From an uncultured eubacterium 1-6 (GTDB lineage: Bacteria > Bacillota > Clostridia > Lachnospirales > Lachnospiraceae), in NCBI GenBank assembly GCA_903789595.1, contig CAIFEZ010000007.1, positions 53,523 to 117,522 of the forward strand: 64,000 bases of DNA, in the 5' to 3' direction. Shown here one piece after another: positions 7,830 to 18,019 of this stretch. Position 1 is the stretch's first letter. Each line of letters begins with the position of its first letter. The notes beneath the pieces were generated by a model, which was not told where the DNA came from, did no database searches, and saw only the letters and a program-made list of their open reading frames with translations. Made by a program: the position numbers and the translations under genes.

Positions 7830-8852
7830 ATGGAATTTATTGATCCTGCGAAAATCCCCCAGAGGACGCTCTACACAGGAGCAAAAATGCCGGCGGTCGG
7901 AATGGGAACCTTCGGGTCCGATCACGCAACGCCGGAGCAGGTGCGGGACGCGGTGCGCGGCGCTATCCGTGTCGGCTACCGTCATTTTGACTGCGCGGCC
8001 TGCTATGGAAATGAGGACCAGATCGGAGAGGTCTTCGCGGACGCTTTTCAAAGCGGTGAGGTAAAGAGAGAGGATATGTTCATCGTCTCCAAGGTGTGGA
8101 ATGACATGCACGGAAAGGGAGATGTCCTTGTCGCCTGCGCACGCACGCTGCGGGATCTGCAGCTCGACTATCTGGATATGTACTACGTTCACTGGCCCTT
8201 CCCGAATTATCATCCGCCGAAATGCGATGTGACCGAGCGCAACCCTAACTCCAAGCCCTTCTCCGTGAAGAGATTCATGGCGACGTGGAGACAGATGGAG
8301 CGCCTGGTGGATATGGGCCTTACGAAGCACATCGGCATGTCCAACATGACGCTGCCGAAGCTGAAGGCGGTTCTGCCGCTGTGCCGGATCAAACCGGCCT
8401 GCATCGAGATGGAGCTTCATCCGTGCTTCCAGCAGCAGGAGCTCTATGACTACATTCGTTCTCAGGGAATTGAGATCGTGGGCTTCTGTCCGCTCGGTTC
8501 TCCGGACCGTCCGGAGAGAGACCGCACGCCGGAGGACGTGGCGGATCTTCAGCAGCCGGTGATCCGGAAGATTGCGGAGGCGCACGGCGTGCATCCGGTA
8601 CTGATCGCGATCAAGTGGGCGGTCCAGAAGGGCCATACCCCGATTCCGTTCTCCATCAAGGAGAAAAACTACACGGCGAATCTGAAATGTGTGACGGAGG
8701 ACCCGCTGACGGATGAGGAAATGGAAGAGATCCGGGGCATGGAATGCGGCAACCGTCTGGTAAAGGGACAGGTATTCCTGTGGCCGGGCGCAACCGACTG
8801 GCGCGACCTCTGGGATGAGGACGGCACAGACGCGCTGTGGGATAAGGATTGA
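7830..8852 (+). CDS. Aldo/keto reductase (aldose-reductase-like)
   Basis: A 340-residue NAD(P)H-dependent (alpha/beta)8-barrel reductase. The catalytic tetrad can be read as Asp54 and Tyr59 (HFDCAACYGNE), Lys88 (IVSKVW) and His121 (YVHWPFP). A cofactor-binding part near IPFSIKEKNYTANL (residues 271-284) replaces the common IPKS motif. GAGGAGG lies about 10 nt upstream of the ATG. These enzymes reduce aldoses to polyols or reduce ketones. As the last gene of the hexitol cluster it could produce the hexitol that the FGGY kinase phosphorylates, making the pathway start from an aldose. This role is inferred from position only. Confidence 0.85.
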   Translation: MEFIDPAKIPQRTLYTGAKMPAVGMGTFGSDHATPEQVRDAVRGAIRVGYRHFDCAACYGNEDQIGEVFADAFQSGEVKREDMFIVSKVWNDMHGKGDVLVACARTLRDLQLDYLDMYYVHWPFPNYHPPKCDVTERNPNSKPFSVKRFMATWRQMERLVDMGLTKHIGMSNMTLPKLKAVLPLCRIKPACIEMELHPCFQQQELYDYIRSQGIEIVGFCPLGSPDRPERDRTPEDVADLQQPVIRKIAEAHGVHPVLIAIKWAVQKGHTPIPFSIKEKNYTANLKCVTEDPLTDEEMEEIRGMECGNRLVKGQVFLWPGATDWRDLWDEDGTDALWDKD

Positions 8853-8903
8853 CCGGGATTTCCGATCCGCCGGAACTGCATCTTAATAACTGCATCTTAA
8901 TAA

Positions 8904-8940
8904 TGAGGAGTCCTGGAGCCGAAGGCCCCAGGACTCCTCA
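8904..8940 (+). terminator. Strong hairpin ending the hexitol cluster
   Basis: TGAGGAGTCCTGG (8904-8916) pairs perfectly with CCAGGACTCCTCA (8928-8940) around an 11-nt loop. There is no long T run afterwards, so termination efficiency is unclear. Confidence 0.7.
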
Positions 8941-9013
8941 TATCGAGAGAACCGCAAATTTCAGAGTGGGTGGTGAATCGTTATCATCATTTCGATATTG
9001 TAAAATATTGTAA

Positions 9014-9107
9014 CGAGATAAAACACGCTGCGCGAGTTTTATCTCGCTATCGCGACGCTCGCCGCACGCGAATGCTTCGCATTCGGCTGCGGCTCACTGT
9101 TCGCGTA
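9014..9107 (-). repeat. Dispersed palindromic repeat, family A (copy 1, inverted)
   Basis: About 94 bp with nested hairpins: CGAGATAAAAC pairs with GTTTTATCTCG, and GAATGCTTCGCATTC folds on itself. The same element occurs in the other orientation at 26821-26912 and 43757-43850, and partially at 55947-56010. The conserved left part reads GCGAACAGTGAGCCGCAGCC. Confidence 0.85.
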
Positions 9108-9110
9108 AAT

Positions 9111-9155
9111 AAAACTGCCACGAAAGTCGATTATCCGGGCTTCCGTGGCAGTTTT
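9111..9155 (-). terminator. Terminator of the small membrane protein gene
   Basis: AAAACTGCCACGAAAG (9111-9126) pairs with CTTCCGTGGCAGTTTT (9140-9155). A and T runs flank it on both strands; it lies just downstream of the minus-strand gene ending at 9178. Confidence 0.75.
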
Positions 9156-9177
9156 CTGATCTGCGGGACAGTAAGCG

Positions 9178-9573
9178 TCATTTGTCTTTCGGCGCGTTCT
9201 TTCCCGATGTACGGGATGAGGAGCCGCCGGACTGCGCCGTGTCCGTGGTGTGAGATCCGGAGAGCGAATCAGTGTGCTGCGGCTTCGCATCGGGCGCATC
9301 GGGAATCCCTTTTCCGCGGACAAGTCCTGCGACCATCGTCATGGCATAGAGCAGCACGGGAACGGCTATGGTGCAGAAGATCGATCCCATCAGAAGTCCC
9401 TTTGAATACGGGCTTTTCACGAGCGCAAAGACCATGGTCAGGGCGTACATTGCGATCAGAAGAATGATGCCTGCGAGCGCAGCAATCCTGCGCATAGTCC
9501 ACGGGTACTTTTTGGAGGGCATTTCTCCGGTATTTTGAAGGCTTTCATCGACGCGGCTGTCAGATTTACGCAT
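9178..9573 (-). CDS. Small two-TM membrane protein of unknown function
   Basis: A 131-residue protein I do not recognise. It has a charged N-terminus, two hydrophobic segments (about residues 30-52 and 62-85) and a hydrophilic, Ser/Thr/Gly-rich tail. GAGAGGAAAG precedes the ATG at 9573; the frame extends to 9609 without a better start. It is transcribed alone, ends in its own terminator and is divergent from the zinc-ribbon gene. No catalytic motif is visible. Confidence 0.65.
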   Translation of the reverse strand: MRKSDSRVDESLQNTGEMPSKKYPWTMRRIAALAGIILLIAMYALTMVFALVKSPYSKGLLMGSIFCTIAVPVLLYAMTMVAGLVRGKGIPDAPDAKPQHTDSLSGSHTTDTAQSGGSSSRTSGKNAPKDK

Positions 9574-9721
9574 TCTTTCTTTCCTCTCACGAACGGTATG
9601 AATAAGCATGCTGTTAAATCACGAATTTTTCACAGCTTTCAGATATACTGATCAGGATACCTTCTTTAAAATATCCTTATGCCGGGGAAATGTCAAGAAA
9701 GTGCCGGGATTCGGGATACTG

Positions 9722-9790
9722 TTTATGGGCCACAAAAGCGGCAAAGGGACTGTAAAATCCTTGCCGTATAGCGTTGGGGGTGAACAGTAA
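9722..9790 (+). repeat. Dispersed repeat, family B (partial copy)
   Basis: Contains GGCAAAGGGACTGTAAAATC, CTTGCC and GTGAACAGTAAC, matching the right end of the element at 45131-45440. Confidence 0.6.
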
Positions 9791-9915
9791 CGGATCCGTC
9801 CACTTTCGGAAAATTTTATAGTTAGTAAAATTGCAATCACCGGATAAACGCGATAAAGTAGTGACATTGGAAAACAGTGACGCTTATACAATTGATTGGG
9901 AGGAGTGAACAAGAG

Positions 9916-10317
9916 ATGAATCGATTCCGAAACTGGCTGAGCCGGGTGATGTACGGGCGGTACGGGGTGGATCAGCTCGGGCGGGTGCTTCTGTATGTTG
10001 AGATTGCCTTGCTGTTTATATCCGTTTTTGTGCCGAATGTTTTTCTGAGTATTGTGACAACTCTGCTGCTTGTCTGGATTTTCTTCCGGATGATGTCCAG
10101 AAATATCAGCGGGCGGGCGGAGGAAAACCGGAGATTTCTGTCCGGATGGAACCGTGTGAAGTCTTTTTTCACCGGCGGGATGCGCGCGGCAAAGGACAGA
10201 GATCACGCGTATTTCCGGTGTCCGGGCTGCGGGCAGAGGGTTCGCGTGCCAAAGGGCAAGGGCCATATTCAGATCACATGCCCGAAGTGCCACACGCAGT
10301 TTATCAAGAACACATGA
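9916..10317 (+). CDS. Membrane protein with C-terminal zinc ribbon
   Basis: A 133-residue protein with two adjacent hydrophobic segments (about residues 22-60) and a C-terminal four-cysteine zinc ribbon (CPGCG and CPKCH, about residues 102-127). GGGAGGAGTG lies upstream of the ATG at 9916. Similar short membrane-plus-ribbon proteins are common and uncharacterised in Clostridia. It is followed by DUF5685, DnaJ-domain and DUF6553-like genes on the same strand, which may form a loose operon. Its stop codon is the first base of a 67-bp repeat. Confidence 0.7.
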   Translation: MNRFRNWLSRVMYGRYGVDQLGRVLLYVEIALLFISVFVPNVFLSIVTTLLLVWIFFRMMSRNISGRAEENRRFLSGWNRVKSFFTGGMRAAKDRDHAYFRCPGCGQRVRVPKGKGHIQITCPKCHTQFIKNT

Positions 10318-10465
10318 TGAGCGGGCATCGGGGACAGTTAAGTCGAGAGCAGCCTGCGTCATGCAGCCTGTCGGGAGCACCTGACGAGCGGGCATCCGGG
10401 ACAGTTATAACGAGAGCAGCCTGCGGCGCACGGTCTGTCGGGAGCACCTGATGAGCAGGCGATGG
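10315..10465. repeat. 67-bp tandem repeat beginning at the zinc-ribbon gene stop codon
   Basis: TGATGAGCGGGCATC starts at 10315, recurs as TGACGAGCGGGCATC at 10382 and again in part at 10449, a constant 67-bp period. Shared internal blocks are GACAGTTA, GAGAGCAGCCTGCG and CTGTCGGGAGCACC. Confidence 0.88.
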
Positions 10466-10477
10466 AGAGGGTTTGGA

Positions 10478-11338
10478 ATGTTTGGATATATCACGATTGA
10501 CCGGGAGGAGCTGAAGGGGAAGGATCTGGACCGCTACCGGCAGTTCTACTGCGGCGTCTGCCGGGATCTTAAGGATTCCTGCGGAGAGGCCGCGCGGGCC
10601 ACACTGACCTATGACATGACCTTTCTCGCGATTCTGCTGAATGCTCTGTATGAGGGGCCTTCAGAGATTACGGAGGAGAGGTGCATTCTGCATCCGGCCG
10701 CGAAGCGAAGAGTGATCCGCAACGAATATACGGCATATGCCGCCGATATGAATCTGATGCTGGTATTTCACAATCTCGAGGATGACTGGATTGACGAGAA
10801 GAAAAAATCGAGTCTCGCGGCTTACCGTCTTCTCAGACCGGCTTACCTGAAAACGTCGGGAAAATATCCGAGGCAGACGAGGGCAATCCGGCGATATGTG
10901 AAGGAGCTGCACGCGGTTGAGGAGAAGAACGACCGTTCTCCGGATACGGCGGCAGGCCTTACAGGAAGGCTTATGTCAGAGATTTTCCGCTATCGGGACG
11001 ATATCTGGTCCGAGGATCTCGGACAGACCGGCTTCTATCTCGGCAAATTTATCTATCTGATGGATGCCTGGGACGATCTGGAGAAGGATCGTATGAACAG
11101 CAGCTATAATCCGTTTCTGTCCATCTGCGGCGAGCCGGATTATGAGATGCGGGCAGGAGATATCCTGACGATGCAGGCGGCCGGGATCGCGAAATATTTT
11201 GAGAAGCTGCCGATTCTCCTGGATGAGGATCTGCTGCGGAATATTATTTACTCGGGCATATGGGTGAAGTACCGCGCAAAGCGGGCGAAGATGGCCGACT
11301 CCCAAAGGACTTTGCAAGAAGCAAAGGATGATTTATAA
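10478..11338 (+). CDS. DUF5685-family protein
   Basis: A 286-residue protein matching DUF5685 by pattern: MFGYITIDREELKGKDL at the start, then YRQFYCGVCRDLK with two cysteines (YCGVC), a TYDMTF segment and a helical remainder with paired acidic residues (DAWDDLEKD). The fold may be an all-helical, prenyltransferase-like one given the DD-rich segments, but no activity is established. I chose ATG 10478 over 10451 because GGAGAGGG lies upstream and because family members start MFGY. It precedes a DnaJ-domain gene, a pairing I recall as recurrent in Lachnospiraceae. Confidence 0.78.
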   Translation: MFGYITIDREELKGKDLDRYRQFYCGVCRDLKDSCGEAARATLTYDMTFLAILLNALYEGPSEITEERCILHPAAKRRVIRNEYTAYAADMNLMLVFHNLEDDWIDEKKKSSLAAYRLLRPAYLKTSGKYPRQTRAIRRYVKELHAVEEKNDRSPDTAAGLTGRLMSEIFRYRDDIWSEDLGQTGFYLGKFIYLMDAWDDLEKDRMNSSYNPFLSICGEPDYEMRAGDILTMQAAGIAKYFEKLPILLDEDLLRNIIYSGIWVKYRAKRAKMADSQRTLQEAKDDL

Positions 11339-11448
11339 TAAAATGATCTGCCGGGAAAGACCCGGTGTGATCCGGAAACTTCACGAGAATATCTCTTGCA
11401 GGAACATTCTGGAATAGATTTCGTGAAAAAAGACAGAAAGAGGAATAG

Positions 11449-12126
11449 ATGCAGGACCCATATAAAGTACTGGGTGTCTCAAGAGATGCCAGTGATGAAG
11501 AGGTAAAAAAAGCGTACCGCAAACTGAGCCGCAAGTATCATCCGGATGCCAATATCAACAATCCGAACAAGGACAAGGCGGAGGAGATGTTCAAGCTGGT
11601 TCAGGAGGCGTACAAGCAGATCATGGACGAGCGGTCTGGGAAGATTCCCGGCGGTTCCGGGTCGTACGGGTACGGCGGCTTCGGCGGCTACGGCCAGAGA
11701 TCGGATTCACCATATGAAAATCCGGAGATGCAGGCGGCCGCAAATTATATCAACACAAGGCATTTCACAGAGGCCATGAATGTGCTGGAAAATATTTCTG
11801 AGCGGAGCGCTGAGTGGTACTATCTGCACGCGGTGGCCAATTACGGGCTCGGAAACAATGTGGCTGCGCAGAACGACGCGCAGACCGCCTGCAATATGGA
11901 GCCGGACAACAGCCGGTACCGGCAGCTGTATCAGCAGATCTCGGCCGGAGGAACCTGGTATAACGACATGGGTCAGGGCTACGGCTACGAAGGATCGCCC
12001 TGCTACGGAGGAACCGACAGTCAGGGAGGCGGCACCTGCGCCAGAACCGCGGCTGCGGTCTGCAGCACACTGGCATGCTGCACCTGCCTGGGAGGCGGCG
12101 GAATACCGCTGTGCTGCTGCATCTGA
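11449..12126 (+). CDS. J-domain protein with Cys-rich C-terminus
   Basis: A 225-residue protein with an N-terminal J domain (residues 1-65) carrying the HPD motif at 31-33, so it should stimulate a DnaK ATPase. A Gly/Tyr-rich linker (about 68-85) follows, then a helical TPR-like part (about 95-165), and an unusual tail rich in cysteine (CCTC and CCC within the last 20 residues) that could bind metal or be lipid-modified. It lacks the DnaJ zinc-finger domain, so it is a specialised co-chaperone and not DnaJ itself. AAAGAGGA precedes the ATG. Partners are probably the flanking DUF5685 and DUF6553-like proteins. Confidence 0.85.
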   Translation: MQDPYKVLGVSRDASDEEVKKAYRKLSRKYHPDANINNPNKDKAEEMFKLVQEAYKQIMDERSGKIPGGSGSYGYGGFGGYGQRSDSPYENPEMQAAANYINTRHFTEAMNVLENISERSAEWYYLHAVANYGLGNNVAAQNDAQTACNMEPDNSRYRQLYQQISAGGTWYNDMGQGYGYEGSPCYGGTDSQGGGTCARTAAAVCSTLACCTCLGGGGIPLCCCI

Positions 12127-12193
12127 GCGGCGGCGGCTGCTTCGGGGATGCAGGCCGGAAAATGTATATTACAGAGTATGATCGGAGGATGAG

Positions 12194-12793
12194 ATGGAGA
12201 GAAAGCAATGGGTGGAGAGATATATGCGGGAGCTGGACCGCGGCAGGAGAAAGGAGATTCTGGACCAGGCGATTTCCGAGGAGGGAAACGCCCCGGACAA
12301 TGAGCTCCGGGCCAAGCTTCTTCAGGAGCGCTACGGGAAGGTCAATTCGCAGGATGTCGACTATTTTATCCGGGGCTGGATGAGCCTGTACTATGTACAT
12401 ACGACCTCGAAGGGATTTTTTGCCCGAAAAAAGATTGAGAAGGAGAAAGCGTCCGTGCTTTCGGACTGGAAAATGGAACTCACCGGAGAGTACGGGGAGA
12501 TCGGCGAGGAGGTGCTGTACGAGGAGCTGTTCAACATGACGCTTCTGTACTTCCATCTCTGCGAGACCGACAAGAATTACGGATCCATTATCCTGGGACT
12601 GGGTCATATGAAGGACGAGACCCTGATTTCCAAGATCGCCGGCGAGGTATACCGGCTGGCCTATGAGACTCCGCAGGTCATGGACGCGGAGAAGGAGCTT
12701 GCCGTATTCACAAGAGCGGCGACGGATGCCTTCTGTGAGAAGTACAGCGACCAGCAGGGATATCTGATGGACAAGGTGCGCGCCGGCAAATAG
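12194..12793 (+). CDS. DUF6553-like helical protein of unknown function
   Basis: A 199-residue, charged, probably all-helical soluble protein. It starts MERKQWVERYMRELDRG and carries no recognisable active-site motif. I recall a similar family filed as DUF6553, but the match is from memory and uncertain. CGGAGGATGAG lies before the ATG at 12194. The gene follows the DnaJ-domain gene by 67 bp and precedes ftsH by about 100 bp, a context of protein quality control. Confidence 0.7.
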   Translation: MERKQWVERYMRELDRGRRKEILDQAISEEGNAPDNELRAKLLQERYGKVNSQDVDYFIRGWMSLYYVHTTSKGFFARKKIEKEKASVLSDWKMELTGEYGEIGEEVLYEELFNMTLLYFHLCETDKNYGSIILGLGHMKDETLISKIAGEVYRLAYETPQVMDAEKELAVFTRAATDAFCEKYSDQQGYLMDKVRAGK

Positions 12794-12890
12794 ACCGGCC
12801 GGGAGAAATATCCGAAATATCCTTTCTGGTCAGAATCAGAAAGAAAGCGAGGAAACGGCGCAGACCGTTCAATCGGAGGGGGAAAGGAAT

Positions 12891-14780
12891 ATGTCATTTA
12901 ATTTCAATGACAATGACGGACAGGATTCGGGGAACGGTCCGGGACGGAATAACCGGACGATCTGGATTATCGTGACGTCGATCATGCTTGCGATGATTAT
13001 CTTCAGCGTGATCAGCAGCGTGCTCCAGTCGTCCACATCAAAAGAGATTACCTATGACAGATTCGTGCAGATGGTAGAGAAGGATGAGGTGTCGAAGGTT
13101 GTGCTGCAGAACGGCACGCTGACGATCACGCCGAAGGACGAAAACGGCAAGAGTCCGGAGCTGTATACCTTTCGTGCCACCCTGGTCGGGGATGAGAACG
13201 GGCTGAACGAGCTGCTCGAGGGCAGAGACATCACATACGAGAAGAAATCCTCCAGCATCGGTTCCCAGGTGCTGTCGGCTGTTTTTCAGATTGTGATACC
13301 GATCGTGATCATGATGATCGGTCTGAATCTGGTGCTTCGGTACATGGGAAAGGGCGGCGGCGTCATGGGCGTCGGGAAGAGCAAGGCGCGCACCTATGTG
13401 CAGAAGGAAACCGGCGTAACCTTTGCGGATGTCGCGGGAGAAGAAGAGGCGAAGGAATCTCTGCAGGAGGTGGTAGATTTCCTGCATAATCCTCAGAAAT
13501 ATACGCAGATCGGCGCGAAGCTTCCGAAGGGCGCTCTTCTGGTGGGCCCTCCGGGAACCGGCAAGACGCTGCTGGCGAAGGCGGTCGCCGGGGAGGCGCA
13601 CGTGCCGTTTTTCTCCCTTTCCGGATCGGAATTTGTGGAGATGTTCGTCGGTGTGGGCGCGTCCCGTGTGAGAGACCTGTTCGAGGAAGCCAAAAAACAG
13701 GCGCCGTGCATTATCTTTATTGATGAGATCGATGCCATCGGAAAAACCAGGGATTCCAGCTACGGCGGCGGAAATGACGAGCGCGAGCAGACGCTGAATC
13801 AGCTTCTGGCGGAGATGGACGGCTTTGACAGCGCTTCGGGACTTCTGGTGCTCGGCGCGACAAACCGTCCCGAGGTGCTGGATCCCGCACTGCTCCGTCC
13901 GGGCCGTTTTGACCGGAGAATCATTGTAGAGCGCCCGGATCTGAAGGGACGTGTGAACATTCTGAAGGTTCACGCCAGAAAGGTCATGCTCGATGATACT
14001 GTGAATTTTCAGGAAATCGCGCTCGCGACCTCAGGGGCCGTGGGATCGGATCTTGCCAATATGGTCAATGAGGCTGCCATCCTGGCGGTCAAGCACGGAA
14101 GGCGGGCGGTGTCCCAGAAGGATCTGCAGGAGGCAGTCGAGGTCGTCCTCGTGGGACAGGAGAAGAAGGAGCGTGTCCTCAGCAAGGAGGAGCGCAGAAT
14201 CGTCGCGTATCATGAGGTCGGCCATGCGCTCGTGAACGCGCTGGAGAAGCATTCCGAGCCGGTGCAGAAGATCACGATCATTCCGCGTACGATGGGTGCT
14301 CTGGGATATGTCATGCAGGTTCCGGAAGAGGAGAAGTACCTGAATTCCCGGAAGGAGCTGGAAGACATGGTGACAGGCTTCCTCGCGGGAAGAGCGGCGG
14401 AGGAGATCGTCTTCGGCGATGTCACGACGGGCGCGTCCAACGACATTGAGAAGGCGACGCAGATCTGCCGCGCGATGATCACGCAGTACGGCATGTCCGA
14501 CAAGTTCGGTCTGATGGGACTTGCCAGAACCGAGAGCAAATATCTGAACGGCAGGGCGGTTCTGGACTGCGGAGACGAGACCGCGACGGAAATCGACCAT
14601 GAGGTCATGAAGATGCTGAAATCATCCTATGAGAGGGCGAAGCAGATGCTCAGAGAGAACCGGGATGTGCTCGACCGCCTCGCCGGCTATCTGATCATTC
14701 AGGAGACGATCACCGGAAAGGAATTTATGCGCATCATGAATACGGTGATCGGGGAACGCACACAGAACGGCCGGGACTGA
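12891..14780 (+). CDS. ftsH: ATP-dependent zinc metalloprotease FtsH
   Basis: A 629-residue membrane-anchored AAA+ protease, normal length. Two TM segments (about 23-43 and 125-150) flank an extracytoplasmic domain; Walker A GPPGTGKT lies near 219-226, Walker B IIFIDEID near 278, followed by the arginine-finger region RPGRFDR, and the zinc-binding HEVGH is at 441-445. It degrades misfolded membrane and short-lived cytosolic proteins. GGAGGGGGAAAGG precedes the ATG. Note HEVGH instead of the more common HEAGH. Confidence 0.97.
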   Translation: MSFNFNDNDGQDSGNGPGRNNRTIWIIVTSIMLAMIIFSVISSVLQSSTSKEITYDRFVQMVEKDEVSKVVLQNGTLTITPKDENGKSPELYTFRATLVGDENGLNELLEGRDITYEKKSSSIGSQVLSAVFQIVIPIVIMMIGLNLVLRYMGKGGGVMGVGKSKARTYVQKETGVTFADVAGEEEAKESLQEVVDFLHNPQKYTQIGAKLPKGALLVGPPGTGKTLLAKAVAGEAHVPFFSLSGSEFVEMFVGVGASRVRDLFEEAKKQAPCIIFIDEIDAIGKTRDSSYGGGNDEREQTLNQLLAEMDGFDSASGLLVLGATNRPEVLDPALLRPGRFDRRIIVERPDLKGRVNILKVHARKVMLDDTVNFQEIALATSGAVGSDLANMVNEAAILAVKHGRRAVSQKDLQEAVEVVLVGQEKKERVLSKEERRIVAYHEVGHALVNALEKHSEPVQKITIIPRTMGALGYVMQVPEEEKYLNSRKELEDMVTGFLAGRAAEEIVFGDVTTGASNDIEKATQICRAMITQYGMSDKFGLMGLARTESKYLNGRAVLDCGDETATEIDHEVMKMLKSSYERAKQMLRENRDVLDRLAGYLIIQETITGKEFMRIMNTVIGERTQNGRD

Positions 14781-14944
14781 AGGCTGTGAGCGGGGAAGAC
14801 TGATGGTTTTTCTGTATTCGTTATGTGTGAAGAGCAGCTCCTGCCGAAGAGGATACAGAGAAAGGCCGGAAGAACAGATCAGGAATGCCTGAAGGCGGTC
14901 TGTGCGTGGATTTCGGGAACGGTTCAGAAGAGACAGGAGTATTT

Positions 14945-16780
14945 ATGGCATTTGATATTCAGGAGGAGCTGAAAAAGCTTCCCCAGAAGCCCGGCGTCTA
15001 TATCATGCACGGGCTTCAGGACGAGGTCATGTATGTGGGAAAGGCCGTGAAGCTCAGGAACCGCGTGCGGCAGTATTTTTCCAACAGCAGAAACAAAAGA
15101 CTGAAGATCTACAGTATGGTTCCGCAGGTCACGCGTTTTGAGTACATTGTGACGGACTCGGAGGTAGAGGCGCTTGTTCTGGAGTGCAATCTGATCAAGG
15201 AATACCGGCCGAAGTACAATACCATGCTGATGGACGACAAGGCCTACCCCTTCATCCAGGTTACGGAGCAGGAGCATTTCCCGAGGATTCTGTATTCGCA
15301 CCGGATGAAAAAAGACAAATCGCAGTACTTCGGTCCCTATCCGGACGCGACCGCCGCGAAGGAGACGATCGATCTGGTACGGAAGCTCTACCATCTTCGG
15401 AACTGCAGCAGAAAGCTTCCCGAGGATCAGGGAAAGGAGCGCCCCTGTCTTTACTATCACATCCATCAGTGCAAGGCCCCCTGTCAGGGCTGGATCTCCG
15501 AGGAAGAATACCGGAAGCAGGTCGACGAAGCGATCGCCTTTCTGAACGGGAAGACAGAGCGTGTGCTTCAGGAACTGAAGACAAGAATGCAGGAGGCGGC
15601 GGACGCGCTGAATTTCGAGGAGGCGGCTTCTCTGCGGGATCTGATCGGCGCCGTGAAGAAGGTCAGCGAGAGGCAGAAGATCACCTCCGGAAGCGGCGAG
15701 GACCAGGACGTGATCGCGTTGGCCGCGGACGGAGAGGATGCCATCGCGCAGGTATTTTTTGTCCGGGACGGCAAGCTGATCGGACGGGATCATTTTTATC
15801 TGAAAATCGCGAATGAGGAGAGCCGCGGCGAGGTCATGGAGAGCTTTCTGCAGCAGTTTTACTCCGGGACTCCCTTCATTCCGCACGAGATCATGCTGTC
15901 GGACGACATTGCGGAAAAGGAGCTTCTGGAGCAGTGGCTGACAGAGAAGAAGAATGCCGGCAGCACGAAGGTCCGCATTCTCGTTCCGCAGAAGGGCAAA
16001 AAGGAAAAGCTGGTGGATCTGGCGAAGCGCAATGCGCAGATCATCCTGACGCAGGACCGGGAACGGATCAAGAAGGACGTCGCGAAGACCATCGGGGCGG
16101 TCAATGAGATTGGGCAGTGGCTCGGGATCGAGCCGCCGGACCGCATCGAGTCCTATGATATCTCCAATATCAGCGGCTACCAGAGCGTCGGCTCCATGGT
16201 GGTGTATGAGCAGGGCAAGCCGAAGAAGGCGGATTACCGGAAGTTCAGGATCAAGTCTGTGGAGGGGCCGAACGATTATGCAAGCATGGAGGAGGTCCTG
16301 ACCAGAAGATTCCGGCGAGGGGTACAGGCGGACAGCGGATTTGAGAAGCTGCCGGATCTCCTTCTGATGGACGGAGGAAGAGGACAGGTGAATATCGCTC
16401 TGTCCGTTCTGGAAAAAATGAACCTGACGATACCGGTCGCGGGTATGGTAAAGGACGACAAGCACCGGACCAGAGGAATCTATTTCAACAATGTTGAGAT
16501 TCCAATCGACACGGATTCCGAGGGCTTTCATCTGGTCACCCGGATTCAGGACGAGACGCACCGGTTCGCAATCGAATATCACCGGATGCTCCGAAGCAGA
16601 GAGCAGGTGCATTCGATTCTGGATGATATTCCGAATATCGGAGAGAAACGGAGACGGGAGCTGATGCGGTCTTTCCCGGATATCGAGGCGATCCGGAACG
16701 CGGATATCGAGGAGCTGAAAAAACTGCCGGGAATGAACGAGAAGGCTGCGAAGAGCGTCTATGATTTTTTCCACAAATAA
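14945..16780 (+). CDS. uvrC: Excinuclease ABC subunit C
   Basis: A 611-residue UvrC: GIY-YIG nuclease domain (residues 12-90, KPGVYIMH and VMYVGKA), a UVR domain near 205-235 that contacts UvrB, an RNase-H-like endonuclease domain (YDISNISG, then DGGRGQVN), and C-terminal helix-hairpin-helix motifs ([13 protein letters not shown] and LPGMNEKAA). It makes the two incisions of nucleotide excision repair. ATG 14945 with CAGGAG upstream is preferred over the frame start at 14885. uvrA and uvrB are not in the window. Confidence 0.96.
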   Translation: MAFDIQEELKKLPQKPGVYIMHGLQDEVMYVGKAVKLRNRVRQYFSNSRNKRLKIYSMVPQVTRFEYIVTDSEVEALVLECNLIKEYRPKYNTMLMDDKAYPFIQVTEQEHFPRILYSHRMKKDKSQYFGPYPDATAAKETIDLVRKLYHLRNCSRKLPEDQGKERPCLYYHIHQCKAPCQGWISEEEYRKQVDEAIAFLNGKTERVLQELKTRMQEAADALNFEEAASLRDLIGAVKKVSERQKITSGSGEDQDVIALAADGEDAIAQVFFVRDGKLIGRDHFYLKIANEESRGEVMESFLQQFYSGTPFIPHEIMLSDDIAEKELLEQWLTEKKNAGSTKVRILVPQKGKKEKLVDLAKRNAQIILTQDRERIKKDVAKTIGAVNEIGQWLGIEPPDRIESYDISNISGYQSVGSMVVYEQGKPKKADYRKFRIKSVEGPNDYASMEEVLTRRFRRGVQADSGFEKLPDLLLMDGGRGQVNIALSVLEKMNLTIPVAGMVKDDKHRTRGIYFNNVEIPIDTDSEGFHLVTRIQDETHRFAIEYHRMLRSREQVHSILDDIPNIGEKRRRELMRSFPDIEAIRNADIEELKKLPGMNEKAAKSVYDFFHK

Positions 16781-17013
16781 GCCGGAAAAGAGTCGTGCAG
16801 GGCGGTGTCCGCGTGGTATACTGTTCTTATAGAACACGCGCCGCTTCGCGTCTTGCATCTTGTGCTCTCGCGTCGCTATACGATACATTGTGACACAAAT
16901 TGTATAAGCTCCCGCATCGCAGGGCCATAGCCGGCCATGCACGCCCTTCGGGTGTGCAGTCCGCCTGTGTCATGCGGCTGGACTTATACGGTAATGGGTT
17001 GGGAGGATTCGGC

Positions 17014-17955
17014 ATGACATCCAAATTTATCACGCTGGAAAAGCTCGAAAAGGAAATGGACCTGAAGAACCTCACTCCGGATACAGATCTCGGGGACAAG
17101 CAGATCACCGTTCCCGAAATCAACCGTCCGGCTCTTCAGCTGACCGGATATTTTGAGCATTTTGCAAATGAGAGAGTTCAGATCATCGGAGTGGTTGAGC
17201 TCTCGTATCTGAACCGCATGGAGTATGATAAGAGAAAGGAATCGTTTGAGGCATTTGTCTCGAAGGGGGTTCCCTGCATCATCTTCACGACATCGGAGCA
17301 GCCCGGGGAGGAGCTTCTGGAGATCTGCCGGAGATACAATACTCCCGTTTTCGGAACCGACAAAACCACATCCGCTTTTACTGCGGAGATCATCCGCTGG
17401 ATGAATGTGCAGCTTGCGCCGACGATTTCCATCCACGGCGTTCTGGTCGATGTATACGGCGAGGGCGTGCTGATCATGGGTGAGAGCGGCATCGGAAAGA
17501 GTGAGGCGGCTCTGGAGCTGATCAAGCGCGGCCATCGTCTGATCACGGATGACGTCGTCCAGATCAGCCGGGTCGATGACGTCACGCTTGTCGGAACGTC
17601 GCCGGATATCACCCGTCACTTTATCGAGCTGCGGGGTATCGGAATTATCGATGTGAAGACACTGTTCGGTGTAGAAAGCGTCGAGAATACACATACGATT
17701 GACCTGGTCATCAAGCTGGAGGAGTGGAATAAGGATAAGGTATATGACCGGCTGGGCCTTGAGGAGGAGTATACGGAATTCCTCGGCAATAAGGTGGTAT
17801 GCCATTCTCTTCCGATCCGTCCGGGACGGAACCTGGCAGTTATCGTTGAAACGGCAGCGGTTAACCATCGTCAGAAGAAGATGGGCTACAACGCGGCACA
17901 GGAGCTTTACAAACGTGTCCAGGCAAACCTCGCAAGGAAGCGCAGCCATCCGTAA
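17014..17955 (+). CDS. hprK: HPr kinase/phosphorylase
   Basis: A 313-residue HprK/P: N-terminal domain, Walker A GESGIGKSE at 156-164, and the HprK signature LRGIGIIDVKTLFGVE around 208-224. It phosphorylates HPr on Ser46 and reverses this, governing carbon catabolite control with CcpA in Firmicutes. GGGAGGA lies 7 nt before ATG 17014, which fixes the start; the frame is open from 16900. The upstream 230 bp contain several small hairpins but no coding sequence. Confidence 0.96.
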   Translation: MTSKFITLEKLEKEMDLKNLTPDTDLGDKQITVPEINRPALQLTGYFEHFANERVQIIGVVELSYLNRMEYDKRKESFEAFVSKGVPCIIFTTSEQPGEELLEICRRYNTPVFGTDKTTSAFTAEIIRWMNVQLAPTISIHGVLVDVYGEGVLIMGESGIGKSEAALELIKRGHRLITDDVVQISRVDDVTLVGTSPDITRHFIELRGIGIIDVKTLFGVESVENTHTIDLVIKLEEWNKDKVYDRLGLEEEYTEFLGNKVVCHSLPIRPGRNLAVIVETAAVNHRQKKMGYNAAQELYKRVQANLARKRSHP

Positions 17956-18019
17956 TACGGCCTGGTGCAGGCTGCATACAAAGAATCTGACTGCATGTAA
18001 AGAATCTGAATTGTATACA

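Noticed and set aside
14924-16942. 672-codon frame opposite uvrC
   Set aside because: Antisense of a well-supported uvrC; no recognisable motifs and low-complexity Leu/Arg composition typical of shadows.
16792-17013. Small RNA gene between uvrC and hprK
   Set aside because: Several small GC-rich hairpins are visible, but no clear promoter-terminator pair or known RNA motif.
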